A stretch of DNA of 64,000 bases. Source: JACKHO01 sp041398745 (GTDB lineage: Bacteria > Planctomycetota > Planctomycetia > Planctomycetales > Planctomycetaceae). The position numbers were made by a program, and so were the translations under genes. Numbering within the stretch: position 1 is the stretch's first letter; every line of letters starts with the position of its first letter. The stretch lies in assembly GCA_041398745.1 (NCBI GenBank), contig JAWKUB010000010.1:222165-286164 (forward strand). Reading direction: 5' to 3'. This document shows positions 27,935 to 36,679 of this stretch, in pieces. A model generated the notes under the pieces. The model was not told where the DNA came from and did no database searches. It saw only the letters and a program-made list of their open reading frames with translations.

Positions 27935-28828
27935 ATGCTTATCCGACGAGTTGGTTCGTCGATTCACGTCGACGCGCCGGCAAAAGTGAATTTGTTTCTT
28001 GATGTACTCGGTCGTAGAGCAGATGGTTTTCACGACATTGAGACGCTTATGGTCTCTGTCGGTCTCTACGATTCGCTGCGGTTTGAGGGTGTAGACTCAC
28101 CCAAGCTGTCCTTGGCTTGGGCCAGCATCGCCAAAGGAATTCCCACAACTCTTCCGGTCGACGACCGAAACCTCATACTCCGCGCCGCGAATTTACTGCG
28201 TGAACACGCGGGCGTTTCGGTTGGTGCAGATATTCGCGTCCACAAGCGAATTCCCACAGAAGCCGGCCTCGGAGGCGGTTCCAGCGATGCCGCTGCCACG
28301 TTGGTAGGATTAAATGCCTTGTGGGATTTGAAACTTCCTGCTCAGAAATTGCATGAATTGGCAGCCCAACTGGGAAGTGACATCAACTTCTTCATCGAAT
28401 CACCACGGGCGGCGGTGTGCCGCGGGCGTGGCGAACAGGTGACTGCAGTGCCCTTTCAGGGAACATTGCCCATGGTCCTTGTGAAACCACCGAGTGGCTG
28501 TTCCACGAAAGATGTTTTTCAAAACGTAACTCTGAGTAAAGAAGTAATCTCTATGGAAGCTGTGTTGCGAGCAGCAAGTTGCGGCAGCAACGCGCAAATC
28601 GGTCGAGAGTTTTATAATGCGCTGCAGGATGCGGCGCGTGTTGTGAATCCGGATGTCGATCGCCTATTGAAAGCGATTCGAAATGCCGGTGTTGTTGCTG
28701 CTGGAATGACTGGCAGCGGGTCAACTTGCGTGGGGATTTGTCGAAGTGCGCGACATGCCCAGCGACTGGCCAGGCAACTGCGTTCACAGCAGTTCGGAAA
28801 AGTATTTTCCGTGAGTGTACGAATTTAA
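27935..28828 (+). CDS. ispE: 4-diphosphocytidyl-2-C-methyl-D-erythritol kinase
   Basis: 297 aa from ATG 27935. Phosphorylates CDP-methylerythritol at the 2-hydroxyl in the MEP route to isoprenoids. GHMP-kinase landmarks: DAPAKVNLFLDVLGRRADGF at the N terminus (substrate and cytosine side), the ATP-binding glycine loop EAGLGGGSSDAAAT, and the C-terminal GMTGSGSTCVG motif. Length is normal. The next gene is spoVG, 66 bases downstream on the same strand, matching a neighbourhood known from Bacillus. Its product feeds the same isoprenoid pool used by hopanoid and quinone synthesis. Confidence 0.95.
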   Translation: MLIRRVGSSIHVDAPAKVNLFLDVLGRRADGFHDIETLMVSVGLYDSLRFEGVDSPKLSLAWASIAKGIPTTLPVDDRNLILRAANLLREHAGVSVGADIRVHKRIPTEAGLGGGSSDAAATLVGLNALWDLKLPAQKLHELAAQLGSDINFFIESPRAAVCRGRGEQVTAVPFQGTLPMVLVKPPSGCSTKDVFQNVTLSKEVISMEAVLRAASCGSNAQIGREFYNALQDAARVVNPDVDRLLKAIRNAGVVAAGMTGSGSTCVGICRSARHAQRLARQLRSQQFGKVFSVSVRI

Positions 28829-28894
28829 TGGTGTAAACTACTTGCACCTTTCTGTACTCATGCGGCGCAATTTGAACGTCACGGAGGCGTCGAG

Positions 28895-29476
28895 ATGAAC
28901 ATTACTGAAGTACGCATCAAAGTGTGTTCCAACTCCCAGGAACGGCTGTTGGGGTTTTGCTCGATTACAATTGACAACTCGTTTGTCGTGCGCGATCTGA
29001 AAATCATCAGCGGTGACAGCGGAGCATTTGTGGCGATGCCAAGTCGCAAACTGTGCGATCGTTGTGGCAAATGCGGTTATAAGAATCATCTGCGGGCGAA
29101 TTTCTGTTGCCAGTGCGGTAGGAAGCTGGAAAACTCACGGGCTGAGCAGCACGACAATGGACGTGCAAAACTGTTCGCGGACATTGCACATCCCATCAAC
29201 AGCAGCTGCCGGGAACTCATCCAGCAAATGGTGCTGGACGCGTATGATCGAGAAGTCGTGCTCTCACAGGAGCACGGGTACATTTGTTCGTACGATGACT
29301 ACGGCGAAGAGAATTCCCGAGACGCAGAGTCGAATGACGAGGAGGTTTCCACTTCTCGAATTGACGCGCCAGAAAAAACTCCAGCGGCACCACATTCCAC
29401 GAAACCTCGGGCCGAAAAACGGCAAAAGGTGCAAGAAACGCGGACCGATGAATTTGGGGCGGGAATCTTCTCGTGA
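28895..29476 (+). CDS. spoVG: SpoVG-family protein with an inserted zinc ribbon
   Basis: 193 aa against about 90-100 for ordinary SpoVG. Residues 1-50 (ITEVRIKVCSNSQERLLGF; SITIDNSFVVRDLKIISG; FVAMPSRK) and 96-118 (DIAHPINSSCRELIQQMVL) are the two halves of SpoVG, a site-specific DNA/RNA-binding regulator. Between them, residues 54-78 form a zinc ribbon with C57-x2-C60 and C71-x2-C74, plus C54 and C72. Beyond residue 125 is a charged, low-complexity tail with a KPRAEKRQK segment. The gene has a GGAGG-like site (ACGGAGGCG) 8-10 bases before the ATG. DNA or RNA binding is inferred from the family; the ribbon may add a contact surface. Confidence 0.9.
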   Translation: MNITEVRIKVCSNSQERLLGFCSITIDNSFVVRDLKIISGDSGAFVAMPSRKLCDRCGKCGYKNHLRANFCCQCGRKLENSRAEQHDNGRAKLFADIAHPINSSCRELIQQMVLDAYDREVVLSQEHGYICSYDDYGEENSRDAESNDEEVSTSRIDAPEKTPAAPHSTKPRAEKRQKVQETRTDEFGAGIFS

Positions 29477-29537
29477 AAACGGGCTGAAAGACGTACCATG
29501 TGTGAACGGATTTCCCCCCAAGTAGCATATTGGTGCA

Positions 29538-31916
29538 TTGATGCCCCATTTTCGCCTGTGTCTTCTGCTCACCGTTGTTGTTTTCTGGCAGGCGTTTACG
29601 CCAAATCGGCTGAATGCTCAGCCGGCGCCAAATGAAGACGCTGAGCGGCGCACGAAGGTCTTGCAGGCCATTAAAAGGGCTCAGGATTTTCTCATTTCTC
29701 GCCAGTCCGTGACGGGGACGTGGAGTTCGACAGCACTCAATTATGACATTGGCGTGCCTGGACTGGTGACTCTCGCCCTGATGAACAGCGGTCTGCCGCC
29801 CGATCATCCAGCCATTGAAAAATCGCTGAACAATTTGCGGAAAAAGCAAGACCCTGACAAGACCTACGAAGTTGCCATGCTGGCCATGGTGCTCGCGACG
29901 GCCGATCAACCTCAGGACAATGGTCGCTTGCATCGTCTCGCAGCCTGGCTGGAGGGCGCGCAAATTCAGGGCGGGCCCGGAAAGGGCGCGTGGGGATATG
30001 GCGATGACGCGTCGTGGTACGACCACAGCAACACGCAGTTTGCCGTGTTGGGGCTTCGCGAGGCCGCTGCCGCTGGCGTGCCTGTTGACCGGAAAGTATG
30101 GGAACGTACCCAGGAACATTTCCTGGCAACACAGGTTGGACAAGTCGACGGACCTCAAGGCGTAGCCTGGGGTTATCAGGAAGGGGGGGGGACGGGCAGC
30201 ATGACGGTCGCGGGACTCGCGTCACTGACCATCACCTCGTCCATGCTGGCCGACGATTCACAGGACACCACGCCTGACGGCCAAATTATCTGTTGTGGCA
30301 ATGACGATGATCCCGCTGAGAAATCAATCCAGGCGGGAATTCGCTGGCTGTCCAACAATTTTAGGGTCACGGGCAATCCCGGCGGTGGCGGATGGCTTTT
30401 GTATTACCTCTACGGACTCGAACGGGCAGGGCGCTTCTCAGGCCGCCGCTTCTTCGGTGAACACGACTGGTACCGAGCCGGAGCAGACTTCCTGGTACGC
30501 CAGCAGAACCCGCGCGGCAGCTGGATGAGCGAATCGGAGCAGGATGACATCATCGGCACCGCATTGGGACTACTGTTTCTGTCCAAGGGGCTTTCACCTG
30601 TCCTGGTCAACAAACTGCGCTATGGAGCGAAGGACGCAAATGATGACGAGCTCGTCGAAGGCTGGAATGAACATCCCCGTGATGTCAGTCAACTCGTGGA
30701 ATTCATTTCCGGTCAGCCACGTTGGCCCAAGCTCATGACCTGGCAGGTCCTTGACCTGTCCAAGGCGGCATCGGGTGAGGGCGTCGAGGCTTTGCTGCAA
30801 TCTCCGGTTCAGTATCTCAGCGGGACGGAAAACCTCGATGTCATCCAGGGACGCGAATTGGAGTTATTACGAGAATACATCGCACAGGGAGGATTCATTT
30901 TTGCCGTGCAGAATTGCGAGAGCCAGGCTTTCGATGAGAGCTTCCGCCGTCTGGTCCAACGCTTGTTCGATGGTCAATACGAACTGACAAGGTTGCCGGC
31001 GACGCATGACATCTACCGCAGCGAATTTGTATTCAATGCCGCGCCACCCGAGTTGTGGGGAGTGGATTTCGGTTGCCGCACGGCTATTGTCTACGCCCCG
31101 TTCGACCATGCCTGTCGCTGGCAAAAATGGATGAAACACGACCCGCCGAATCGTCACGTGCAGGTGAAGTCTCAAATCGTGAAGTCCATGCAATTGGCAA
31201 CAAATGTCATTGCCTACGCCACCGGTCGCGAGCTGCACGACAAACTCAAGCGCCCCGAGTTGTTATCCGACCCCGATCAGCAACGCATTAACCGCGGTCG
31301 ACTTTCCGTCGCGCGATTGCGTCACACCGGAGGATGGGATACCGCTCCCAATGCCCTCCGGCGACTGCAAATCGAGCTCGAACACGTCGGGGTCGAACCC
31401 GCTATTGAAACACCCAACCTGCCCGCAACCGATCCCGCGCTCTTCGACTATCCGCTGCTGTATATGCATGGTCGGAAGAACTTCTCCTTCTCGGAAGACG
31501 AACGGCGCAAGCTTCGGCAATACCTGGAGAATGGCGGGTTCCTGTTTGCCGACGCCTGTTGCGGCGCCTCGCAGTTTGATGCAAGTTTCCGGCAACTCAT
31601 CGAGGAAACACTCGAACAGCCGCTCGAGCGCATTCCCTCGGAAGATCCAATTTATCAGTTGCCCATTGGTTACGACATCCGCCAGGTTCGGCGCCGCATC
31701 CCTGGCAACGCCCAAGGTGCATTGCGTCTGGAAGAGTCGGAAGGGGAACCGGTTCTGGAAGGTGTGAAAGTTGATGGTCGTTACGTGGTCGTCTACAGCA
31801 AGTACGATTTGAGTTGTACGCTCGAACGACAGGCCACGACTTCATGTGCCGGATATCTGGGACCAGACGCCGGAAAAATTGCGGTCAACATTGTGCTGTA
31901 CGGACTGTTTCAATAG
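29538..31916 (+). CDS. Alpha-toroid (prenyltransferase-like repeat) protein fused to DUF4159
   Basis: 792 aa, signal peptide in residues 1-29. Residues about 40-370 hold alpha-toroid repeats (RQSVTGTWSS, GGPGKGAWGYGD, QQNPRGSWMSES), and two DUF4159-like segments follow: one around 420-560 (NLDVIQGRELELLREYIAQG, GGFIFAVQNCE) and a clearer one around 600-790 (YMHGRKNFSFSEDERRKLRQ, NGGFLFADACCGA). DUF4159 resembles a glutamine-amidotransferase-like fold used as an interaction module in exported proteins. No catalytic DXDD motif of cyclases is seen. It starts 61 bases after spoVG. Function unknown; exported or periplasmic location is likely. Confidence 0.87.
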   Translation: MMPHFRLCLLLTVVVFWQAFTPNRLNAQPAPNEDAERRTKVLQAIKRAQDFLISRQSVTGTWSSTALNYDIGVPGLVTLALMNSGLPPDHPAIEKSLNNLRKKQDPDKTYEVAMLAMVLATADQPQDNGRLHRLAAWLEGAQIQGGPGKGAWGYGDDASWYDHSNTQFAVLGLREAAAAGVPVDRKVWERTQEHFLATQVGQVDGPQGVAWGYQEGGGTGSMTVAGLASLTITSSMLADDSQDTTPDGQIICCGNDDDPAEKSIQAGIRWLSNNFRVTGNPGGGGWLLYYLYGLERAGRFSGRRFFGEHDWYRAGADFLVRQQNPRGSWMSESEQDDIIGTALGLLFLSKGLSPVLVNKLRYGAKDANDDELVEGWNEHPRDVSQLVEFISGQPRWPKLMTWQVLDLSKAASGEGVEALLQSPVQYLSGTENLDVIQGRELELLREYIAQGGFIFAVQNCESQAFDESFRRLVQRLFDGQYELTRLPATHDIYRSEFVFNAAPPELWGVDFGCRTAIVYAPFDHACRWQKWMKHDPPNRHVQVKSQIVKSMQLATNVIAYATGRELHDKLKRPELLSDPDQQRINRGRLSVARLRHTGGWDTAPNALRRLQIELEHVGVEPAIETPNLPATDPALFDYPLLYMHGRKNFSFSEDERRKLRQYLENGGFLFADACCGASQFDASFRQLIEETLEQPLERIPSEDPIYQLPIGYDIRQVRRRIPGNAQGALRLEESEGEPVLEGVKVDGRYVVVYSKYDLSCTLERQATTSCAGYLGPDAGKIAVNIVLYGLFQ

Positions 31917-31957
31917 CGTGACTTCGCGTTACGTAGAAACAGAAAAGGCAGCACTCA

Positions 31958-32746
31958 ATGGAAACGCAATTTGAAGGACAGGTCGCCCTCATTACCGGGG
32001 GGACGAGCGGAATCGGTCGTGCGACGGCCGAGGCATTACGGGCTCGTGGAGCCACAGTTCACGTCTGTGATTTCCAACTCCGACCTGAAGCAGAACAGAC
32101 GTTGCAGGCACTGGGAATTTCCATTGCTCAGTGTGATGTCCGAAACGTCGTCGCCCTCAAGCAATGGATCGACTCCGTGGCACAGTCGTCGAGTGGTCGC
32201 ATTGACATTCTCGTGAACAACGCGGGCATTGGACTCGTGAAGCAGTGCCCTGACGTCACCGAGGATGAGTGGGATGCCGTCATCGATACGAACCTGAAAG
32301 CCGCGTTCTTTGCGTGCGTCGCTGCCATCCCCCATATGAAGCTAAGCGGTGGCGGATCAATTATTAACATTGCCAGCAACGCCGGGCTGCTGCCTCGGGC
32401 GCATGACCCCGTCTATTCCATCAGCAAGCTGGCTCTCGTGGGACTCACCAAGAGTCTGGCTCTCAGTCACTCGCCCGACCGTATTCGCGTAAACGCCATT
32501 TGTCCCGGTCCTGTGAAAGGAACGGAAATTATCGAGGCCGAACTTGCACTGCATCCCGACTATGACGCGGCCGTCCAGCGTTTCATCGCAGCCAGCCCCA
32601 TGGCCCGAGCTTACGGCCGCATGATTACCATTGAAGAAGTCGCCCAGACCGTCTGCTACCTCGCCAGTACGGAAGCACAATTTGTCACGGGAACCAGCAT
32701 CGCCATCGACGGCGGAAAATCCCTCGGCGTCCCGCCCGTTGTTTAG
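31958..32746 (+). CDS. SDR family oxidoreductase
   Basis: 262 aa classical short-chain dehydrogenase/reductase. The cofactor loop TGGTSGIGRATAEAL is at the N terminus, NNAGIG marks the central strand, and the catalytic serine, tyrosine and lysine are in NIASNAG and YSISKLAL. The C-terminal half ends VTGTSIAIDGGKSLG. The acidic residue after the second strand (VCDFQ) suggests NAD preference. The SDR class is certain; the substrate is not. Its stop is about 130 bases before the esterase start on the same strand. Confidence 0.93.
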   Translation: METQFEGQVALITGGTSGIGRATAEALRARGATVHVCDFQLRPEAEQTLQALGISIAQCDVRNVVALKQWIDSVAQSSSGRIDILVNNAGIGLVKQCPDVTEDEWDAVIDTNLKAAFFACVAAIPHMKLSGGGSIINIASNAGLLPRAHDPVYSISKLALVGLTKSLALSHSPDRIRVNAICPGPVKGTEIIEAELALHPDYDAAVQRFIAASPMARAYGRMITIEEVAQTVCYLASTEAQFVTGTSIAIDGGKSLGVPPVV

Positions 32747-32882
32747 CGATCCGTTCAGGCCTGCGAAGCCTTCGCGTCGGCCACAATGGTTCAGCCCCCG
32801 TCACGGTACACGCCGTTGTGTGGGTGCATTACAGTTTCGTGCTGATCTGATTTGTCTGCCTTCCCTCCCTTTGGAGATTTCA

Positions 32883-33728
32883 ATGCGTTTCCTGTGTGCC
32901 ACGCTCCTGTCTGTTTCCGCATTCGCTCTACTGAATCCATCTTTAGTCCGAGCCGATGACGCCAGCAAGCCGACGTACAAAACAGAGGAAAATATCCTGT
33001 ATCGCACGGGCGATGATCTCACGCCTTACATGCAGGAGCGGTGCCGACTCGACGTGTACTACCCGACTGGCGTTGAGTCATTTCCGACAGTCGTCTGGTT
33101 CCACGGCGGCGGAATTACTGGCGGGAATAAATCTGTTCCCAAGGGATTGCAGGAAAAGGGAATTGCAGTCGTCGCCGTGAATTATCGGCTGCACCCGAAA
33201 GTTGAGGCGCCGGCCTATATCGAAGATGCAGCCGCCGCAGTGGCCTGGACGTTTAACAACATCGCCACGTACGGCGGTTCGCCGAAGAAGGTGTACGTCA
33301 GCGGCCATTCGGCGGGAGGCTATCTCACCAGCATGGTAGGACTCGACAAACAGTGGCTGGCTGAACATGGTATCGACGCGAACGACATTGCCGGACTCAT
33401 TCCGTACAGCGGACACACCATTACGCACTTCACCATACGCAAGGAACGTGGCATCGATAAATTTCAGCCGCTCGTGGACGAGTACGCACCGCTCTATCAT
33501 GTGCGGAAAGACGCACCGCCGCTCCTGTTGATTACTGGTGACCGCGACGATGAAATGTTGGGACGCTACGAAGAAAATGCCTACTTGTGGCGCATGATGC
33601 AGGAAGTCGAACATCCCGACACGGAACTGTTCGAACTCGAAGGCTACAATCACGGCGGCATGGCCGAACCGGCTCACCCGCTGTTACTGAAATTCATCCA
33701 GCGCATCGAAAAATCCCGTAAGCAGTAA
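32883..33728 (+). CDS. Secreted alpha/beta hydrolase (carboxylesterase/lipase-like)
   Basis: 281 aa from ATG 32883; the frame is open to 32631 across the SDR gene. Signal peptide 1 to about 23 (FALLNPSLVRADDA). The oxyanion motif is FHGGGITGG, the nucleophile serine is in VSGHSAGGYL, and the acid and histidine are in TGDRDDEM and EGYNHGGM. This is the hormone-sensitive-lipase/BD-FAE type of esterase that often acts on acylated plant or algal glycans. It may be co-transcribed with the SDR. A family 1 repeat begins soon after its stop. Confidence 0.9.
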   Translation: MRFLCATLLSVSAFALLNPSLVRADDASKPTYKTEENILYRTGDDLTPYMQERCRLDVYYPTGVESFPTVVWFHGGGITGGNKSVPKGLQEKGIAVVAVNYRLHPKVEAPAYIEDAAAAVAWTFNNIATYGGSPKKVYVSGHSAGGYLTSMVGLDKQWLAEHGIDANDIAGLIPYSGHTITHFTIRKERGIDKFQPLVDEYAPLYHVRKDAPPLLLITGDRDDEMLGRYEENAYLWRMMQEVEHPDTELFELEGYNHGGMAEPAHPLLLKFIQRIEKSRKQ

Positions 33729-33739
33729 ATGCTACGAGT

Positions 33740-33790
33740 TCGTCTACCACAAAACTTTAGGTGGCACGGACATTCCTGTCTGTGAATTCA
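33740..33790. repeat. Dispersed hairpin repeat, family 1
   Basis: CTACCACAAAACTTTAGGTG then GCACGGACATTCCTGTCTGT and GAATTCAG. One G for A substitution in the left arm. It follows the esterase stop and shares the left edge TCTACCACAAAAC with the copy at 34203. Confidence 0.8.
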
Positions 33791-33876
33791 GATCACAACT
33801 CCGGTGGCAGTCACGTAGGGCACGGTTCCTGCCTGCCTCTTCTAACGCGGAATAGAGAGATAGAGTGAAGGTGTGC

Positions 33877-33899
33877 CACGGGCTGCTCGCCAGCCCGTG
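33877..33899. repeat. 9-bp stem hairpin
   Basis: CACGGGCTG (33877-33885) pairs with CAGCCCGTG (33891-33899), loop CTCGC. It looks like another class of planctomycete intergenic palindrome; a single copy is seen in this window. Confidence 0.55.
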
Positions 33900-34202
33900 T
33901 TCTCACGTGCTTCTGTCTTTTTGTGACTCTTCTTGTTCTCTGTGGCAATTCTCTACTCAGGAAAAAAAGCGAGTCCGGACTCTGGGTGAGCACGCCCAAA
34001 CGCCACGGCTTCAAGGATTTGGAATTGCGTTCCGTCGCCGGCCGGCTCATAGAACAGATGAACCTTGTGTCACCCGTTCAGTTGAGAACGCACTTCCTGC
34101 CTGAAATGCATCAGGTCACCGTGAGCAGGCGTGCTCAATCCCACCAGCCCACGTTGCGCCGAACCTGACGCCCCTCTCTTGCATAATTGGAGATGTTGAC
34201 CA

Positions 34203-34294
34203 TCTACCACAAAACGTCAGGTGGCACAGACATTCCTGTCTGTGAATTCAAGCCCCTGTCTGTGAATTCAAGCCCCTGTCTGTGAATTCAAGCC
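34203..34294. repeat. Family 1 repeat with a triplicated 20-bp unit
   Basis: A normal core (GTGGCACAGACATTCCTG) followed by three exact head-to-tail copies of CCTGTCTGTGAATTCAAGCC at 34235-34254, 34255-34274 and 34275-34294. The unit contains the right arm of the hairpin, so the single left arm could pair with any of three right arms. Confidence 0.88.
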
Positions 34295-34479
34295 GGGGTG
34301 GAGGAACTTCACCAGACAACTTGCGGTCAACGTGGTAGCGGCGCTCCGGGATAGCCGAAGCCCCTGGAAATCACGCACCGCAGATTCGTTGGGGCGATTG
34401 AGTTGGATGGTCGACCTTGGGCAAACCTCCCGGGCCTGGCGGCCCCCAACGGTTGCAAGGCAACCGGGGCCACCCGCGC
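34213..34479. repeat. Composite of repeat families 1 and 2, copy 1
   Basis: After the family 1 part, the linker GGGGTGGAGGAACTTCACCA leads into a family 2 repeat: GGCGCTCCGGGATAGCCGAA, then TTCGTTGGGGCGATTGAGTT, then TGGCGGCCCCCAACGGTTGC, ending GGGGCCACCCGCG. The same order and linker recur at 37787-38004. Family 2 ends in a hairpin GGTTGC/GCAACC within wider GGCCCC/GGGGCC arms. Confidence 0.85.
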
Positions 34480-34480
34480 A

Positions 34481-34609
34481 TCACTCCGGGGGCTTTGGAT
34501 TCTTCCAACTTTTCCCAAGCCAGAATCCGAGCAGAGCCGAAATCACGCCGATGAAGAAGCCAATTAGGCCGTAGTATGCAGCACCCATGATTCTCATTAT
34601 GTCAACTTC
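34481..34609 (-). CDS. Possible small single-pass membrane protein
   Basis: A frame of about 38-40 residues with one hydrophobic helix (GLIGFFIGVISALLGFWLG) and a basic tail. The full open frame reaches 34729 (82 aa), but the upstream part looks random. No convincing ribosome site, and the stop lies at the edge of a family 2 repeat. Hydrophobic helix and tail are compatible with a real small protein; without comparison I cannot tell. Confidence 0.25.
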   Translation of the reverse strand, partial: EVDIMRIMGAAYYGLIGFFIGVISALLGFWLGKSWKNPKPPE

Positions 34610-35098
34610 GATGATCGAGTAAAAGTCTATTCGGCCATCAGGCGTGGCGGATAAAAAGCCCGAGTCCCTCAATGCTCGACGACAAGGATAACTTTGTTCA
34701 TAGGGTGATGATGGACGAACTTGGATCACTCGGCTGAGCCCAACTCTTTCATGTCCGGCACCCGTTCGACACTTCGTACTTCATCGTGGGTGGGGTTGAA
34801 TTGCGGAACCCGACTCCAGCAACTCAAGTGAAGTGATCAGCAATTTGCCCCCAGAGAGTTAACTTTGCCCCTCGTCCTTTGGGCAATCTGTCGCTCGATC
34901 CGAACTCAAAAACATCACCAACCCCGACAGATTGACCACAGCCACCCCCCGGCGCAAGCGTCGTATTCCCAAAAACTATTGCGATCGATTTGGACGGAAT
35001 CCCCATATTCATCAGATCAGGCATTCAACTGAGTGTGCGCGTAGTAGGGTTGGACAAACCTTCAGGCGGGATGATCCCGGGCCAGTTTGAGCACTCAC

Positions 35099-36556
35099 AT
35101 GCGTACAACCAGTCAGAATACCCTCAACGATTCCAACGATCGCCTCTTACTTCCCGGCGAGATTCGACTTTCCGAGCTGGTCGCCGCATTGTCGACGGCA
35201 TTGGACTTAACAGAGGGGCAGCCGGAGGGACATGCGGCCCGGAGTTGTCTCATTGGCATGCACCTTGCGCGCCAGCTTGGTTTAGCGGACAACGACCTCG
35301 GTGCTTTGTTTTATGCGTTGCTCCTCAAGGACCTGGGTTGCTCCAGCAACGCGGCGAAAATGTGCTGGCTGTTTGGCACCGATGACAGAGTCGTCAAACG
35401 AGATATGAAGTCAATCGACTGGACCAGAGCGGTGGCCAAGTTTCGCTTTGCGGCTCAACACGCTGCTGTCGGCGGATCACCATTGCAAAAGGCCCTGCAG
35501 TTTGTCGTGATGGCCCGCGAAGGCGAAGCCGGAGCCCGCAAACTGGTGGAAACGCGTTGTTACCGTGGCGCCGAAATCGCGCGGCAACTGGGCTTTCCGG
35601 AGGCAACCGCACGCGCAATCGAAAGTCTTGATGAGCACTGGAATGGCCGCGGGCAGCCGGCAGGACTCAAGGGGGAAGAAATTCCGCTGTTCAGTCGTAT
35701 CATGGGAATTGCGCAAACGACCGAGGTGTTTCACGCCTCGTTTGGTCGTAAGGCTGCACAGGAAATGGTTCGTGAACGTCGCGGCACGTGGTTTGATCCA
35801 CAGTTGGCGGACCTCTTGCTGGCGGCTGGTGACGAGTTGTGGACCACACTGGAGAATGCGAACTACGCCAGCGCCGTGGCTGCCTGCGAACCAGTTGATC
35901 AAGTCCAGAACGTCTCAGAAGATCAACTGGACATTGTCGCTGCGGCGTTTGCCAGCGTCGTCGATGCGAAAAGCCCATGGACTCATAAGCACTCCGAGCG
36001 GGTCGCGGAAATTGCTCGCGAAATGGCTCGCGTGATGGGACTCTCTCCCGAGAGGTGTCGCGACATTCATCGCGCGGGATTACTGCACGATTTGGGTAAA
36101 CTTGGCGTTTCCAATATGGTCCTGGATAAGCCGGGAAAACCGACCGACGCAGAGTTTCACCAAATTCGGCTGCACCCTGATTTTTCCAAGCAAATTCTCG
36201 ATCGAATTCCAACCTTTCGAAAGCTGGCCGATGTCGCCAGCGCCCATCATGAGCGGCTTGATGGCCGTGGCTATCATCGTCAGCTTCCCGGAGCGGAAAT
36301 GACTCTCGAGTCGCGAATCCTTGCAGTCGCGGATGTGTACGAGGCTCTGACAGCGAAGCGGCCCTACAGAGATGGTCTTCCACTTGAAAAGGTCCGGGAA
36401 ATCATGGAGCAGGGACTGGGAACAGCTTTCTGCCCAATGGCATATTCCGCTCTGATGACGTGGCTGGACAAAACGACATTCACACCACGAGTGGAAGCAC
36501 AGCTTGAAGCCATCGAAACCCTGCACCAGTCCATGGCAAAAGCCCCGACAGCATAA
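35099..36556 (+). CDS. HD-GYP domain protein with an extra N-terminal HD-like domain
   Basis: 485 aa from ATG 35099 (a TTG at 35087 is possible). HD-GYP proteins are cyclic-di-GMP phosphodiesterases. The C-terminal domain is intact in outline: HKHSERVAEIA, GLLHDLGKLG with H330-D331, and HHERLDGRGY at 383-392, followed by AVADVYEALTAKRPYR. The last signature residue is histidine (GYH) where most have proline (GYP). The N-terminal 280 residues contain a second, partly degenerate HD-like region (LGALFYALLLKDLGCSS; DEHWNGRGQPAGL; RIMGIAQTTEVFH) that retains the shape but not all metal ligands. No receiver or membrane domain is present, so input must come from the N-terminal domain. It is in the repeat-bounded accessory zone. 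Confidence 0.9.
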   Translation: MRTTSQNTLNDSNDRLLLPGEIRLSELVAALSTALDLTEGQPEGHAARSCLIGMHLARQLGLADNDLGALFYALLLKDLGCSSNAAKMCWLFGTDDRVVKRDMKSIDWTRAVAKFRFAAQHAAVGGSPLQKALQFVVMAREGEAGARKLVETRCYRGAEIARQLGFPEATARAIESLDEHWNGRGQPAGLKGEEIPLFSRIMGIAQTTEVFHASFGRKAAQEMVRERRGTWFDPQLADLLLAAGDELWTTLENANYASAVAACEPVDQVQNVSEDQLDIVAAAFASVVDAKSPWTHKHSERVAEIAREMARVMGLSPERCRDIHRAGLLHDLGKLGVSNMVLDKPGKPTDAEFHQIRLHPDFSKQILDRIPTFRKLADVASAHHERLDGRGYHRQLPGAEMTLESRILAVADVYEALTAKRPYRDGLPLEKVREIMEQGLGTAFCPMAYSALMTWLDKTTFTPRVEAQLEAIETLHQSMAKAPTA

Positions 36557-36679
36557 AGTTTACGGCCTGTTTTGCTTGAAGTGAAGATGCCAGTCGGGTG
36601 AGTCGAAGAAACCACCAAGCCTGAATAGAAATTGGGGCGCTAATCCCAAACCGACATCACCTCAGTTGGCGACTTGTGC

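Larger units (their letters stand above)
33729..35098. other. Large repeat-rich intergenic region
   Basis: 1370 bases with little coding signal. From left: family 1 repeat (33740-33790), a 9-bp hairpin (33877-33899), family 1 repeat with a triplicated 20-mer (34203-34294), a family 2 repeat (34295-34479), a doubtful small membrane ORF on the minus strand, and about 370 bases before the HD-GYP gene without a clear feature. Two small minus-strand frames around 34824-35024 have no recognisable product. Confidence 0.6.

Noticed and set aside
34235..34294. Three 20-bp units as a CRISPR-like array
   Set aside because: The units are directly adjacent with no spacers; it is a plain tandem repeat.
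34824..35024. Minus-strand 66-residue frame in the repeat-rich region
   Set aside because: No ribosome site, no recognisable family, and glycine-rich low-specificity sequence; not enough to call a gene.
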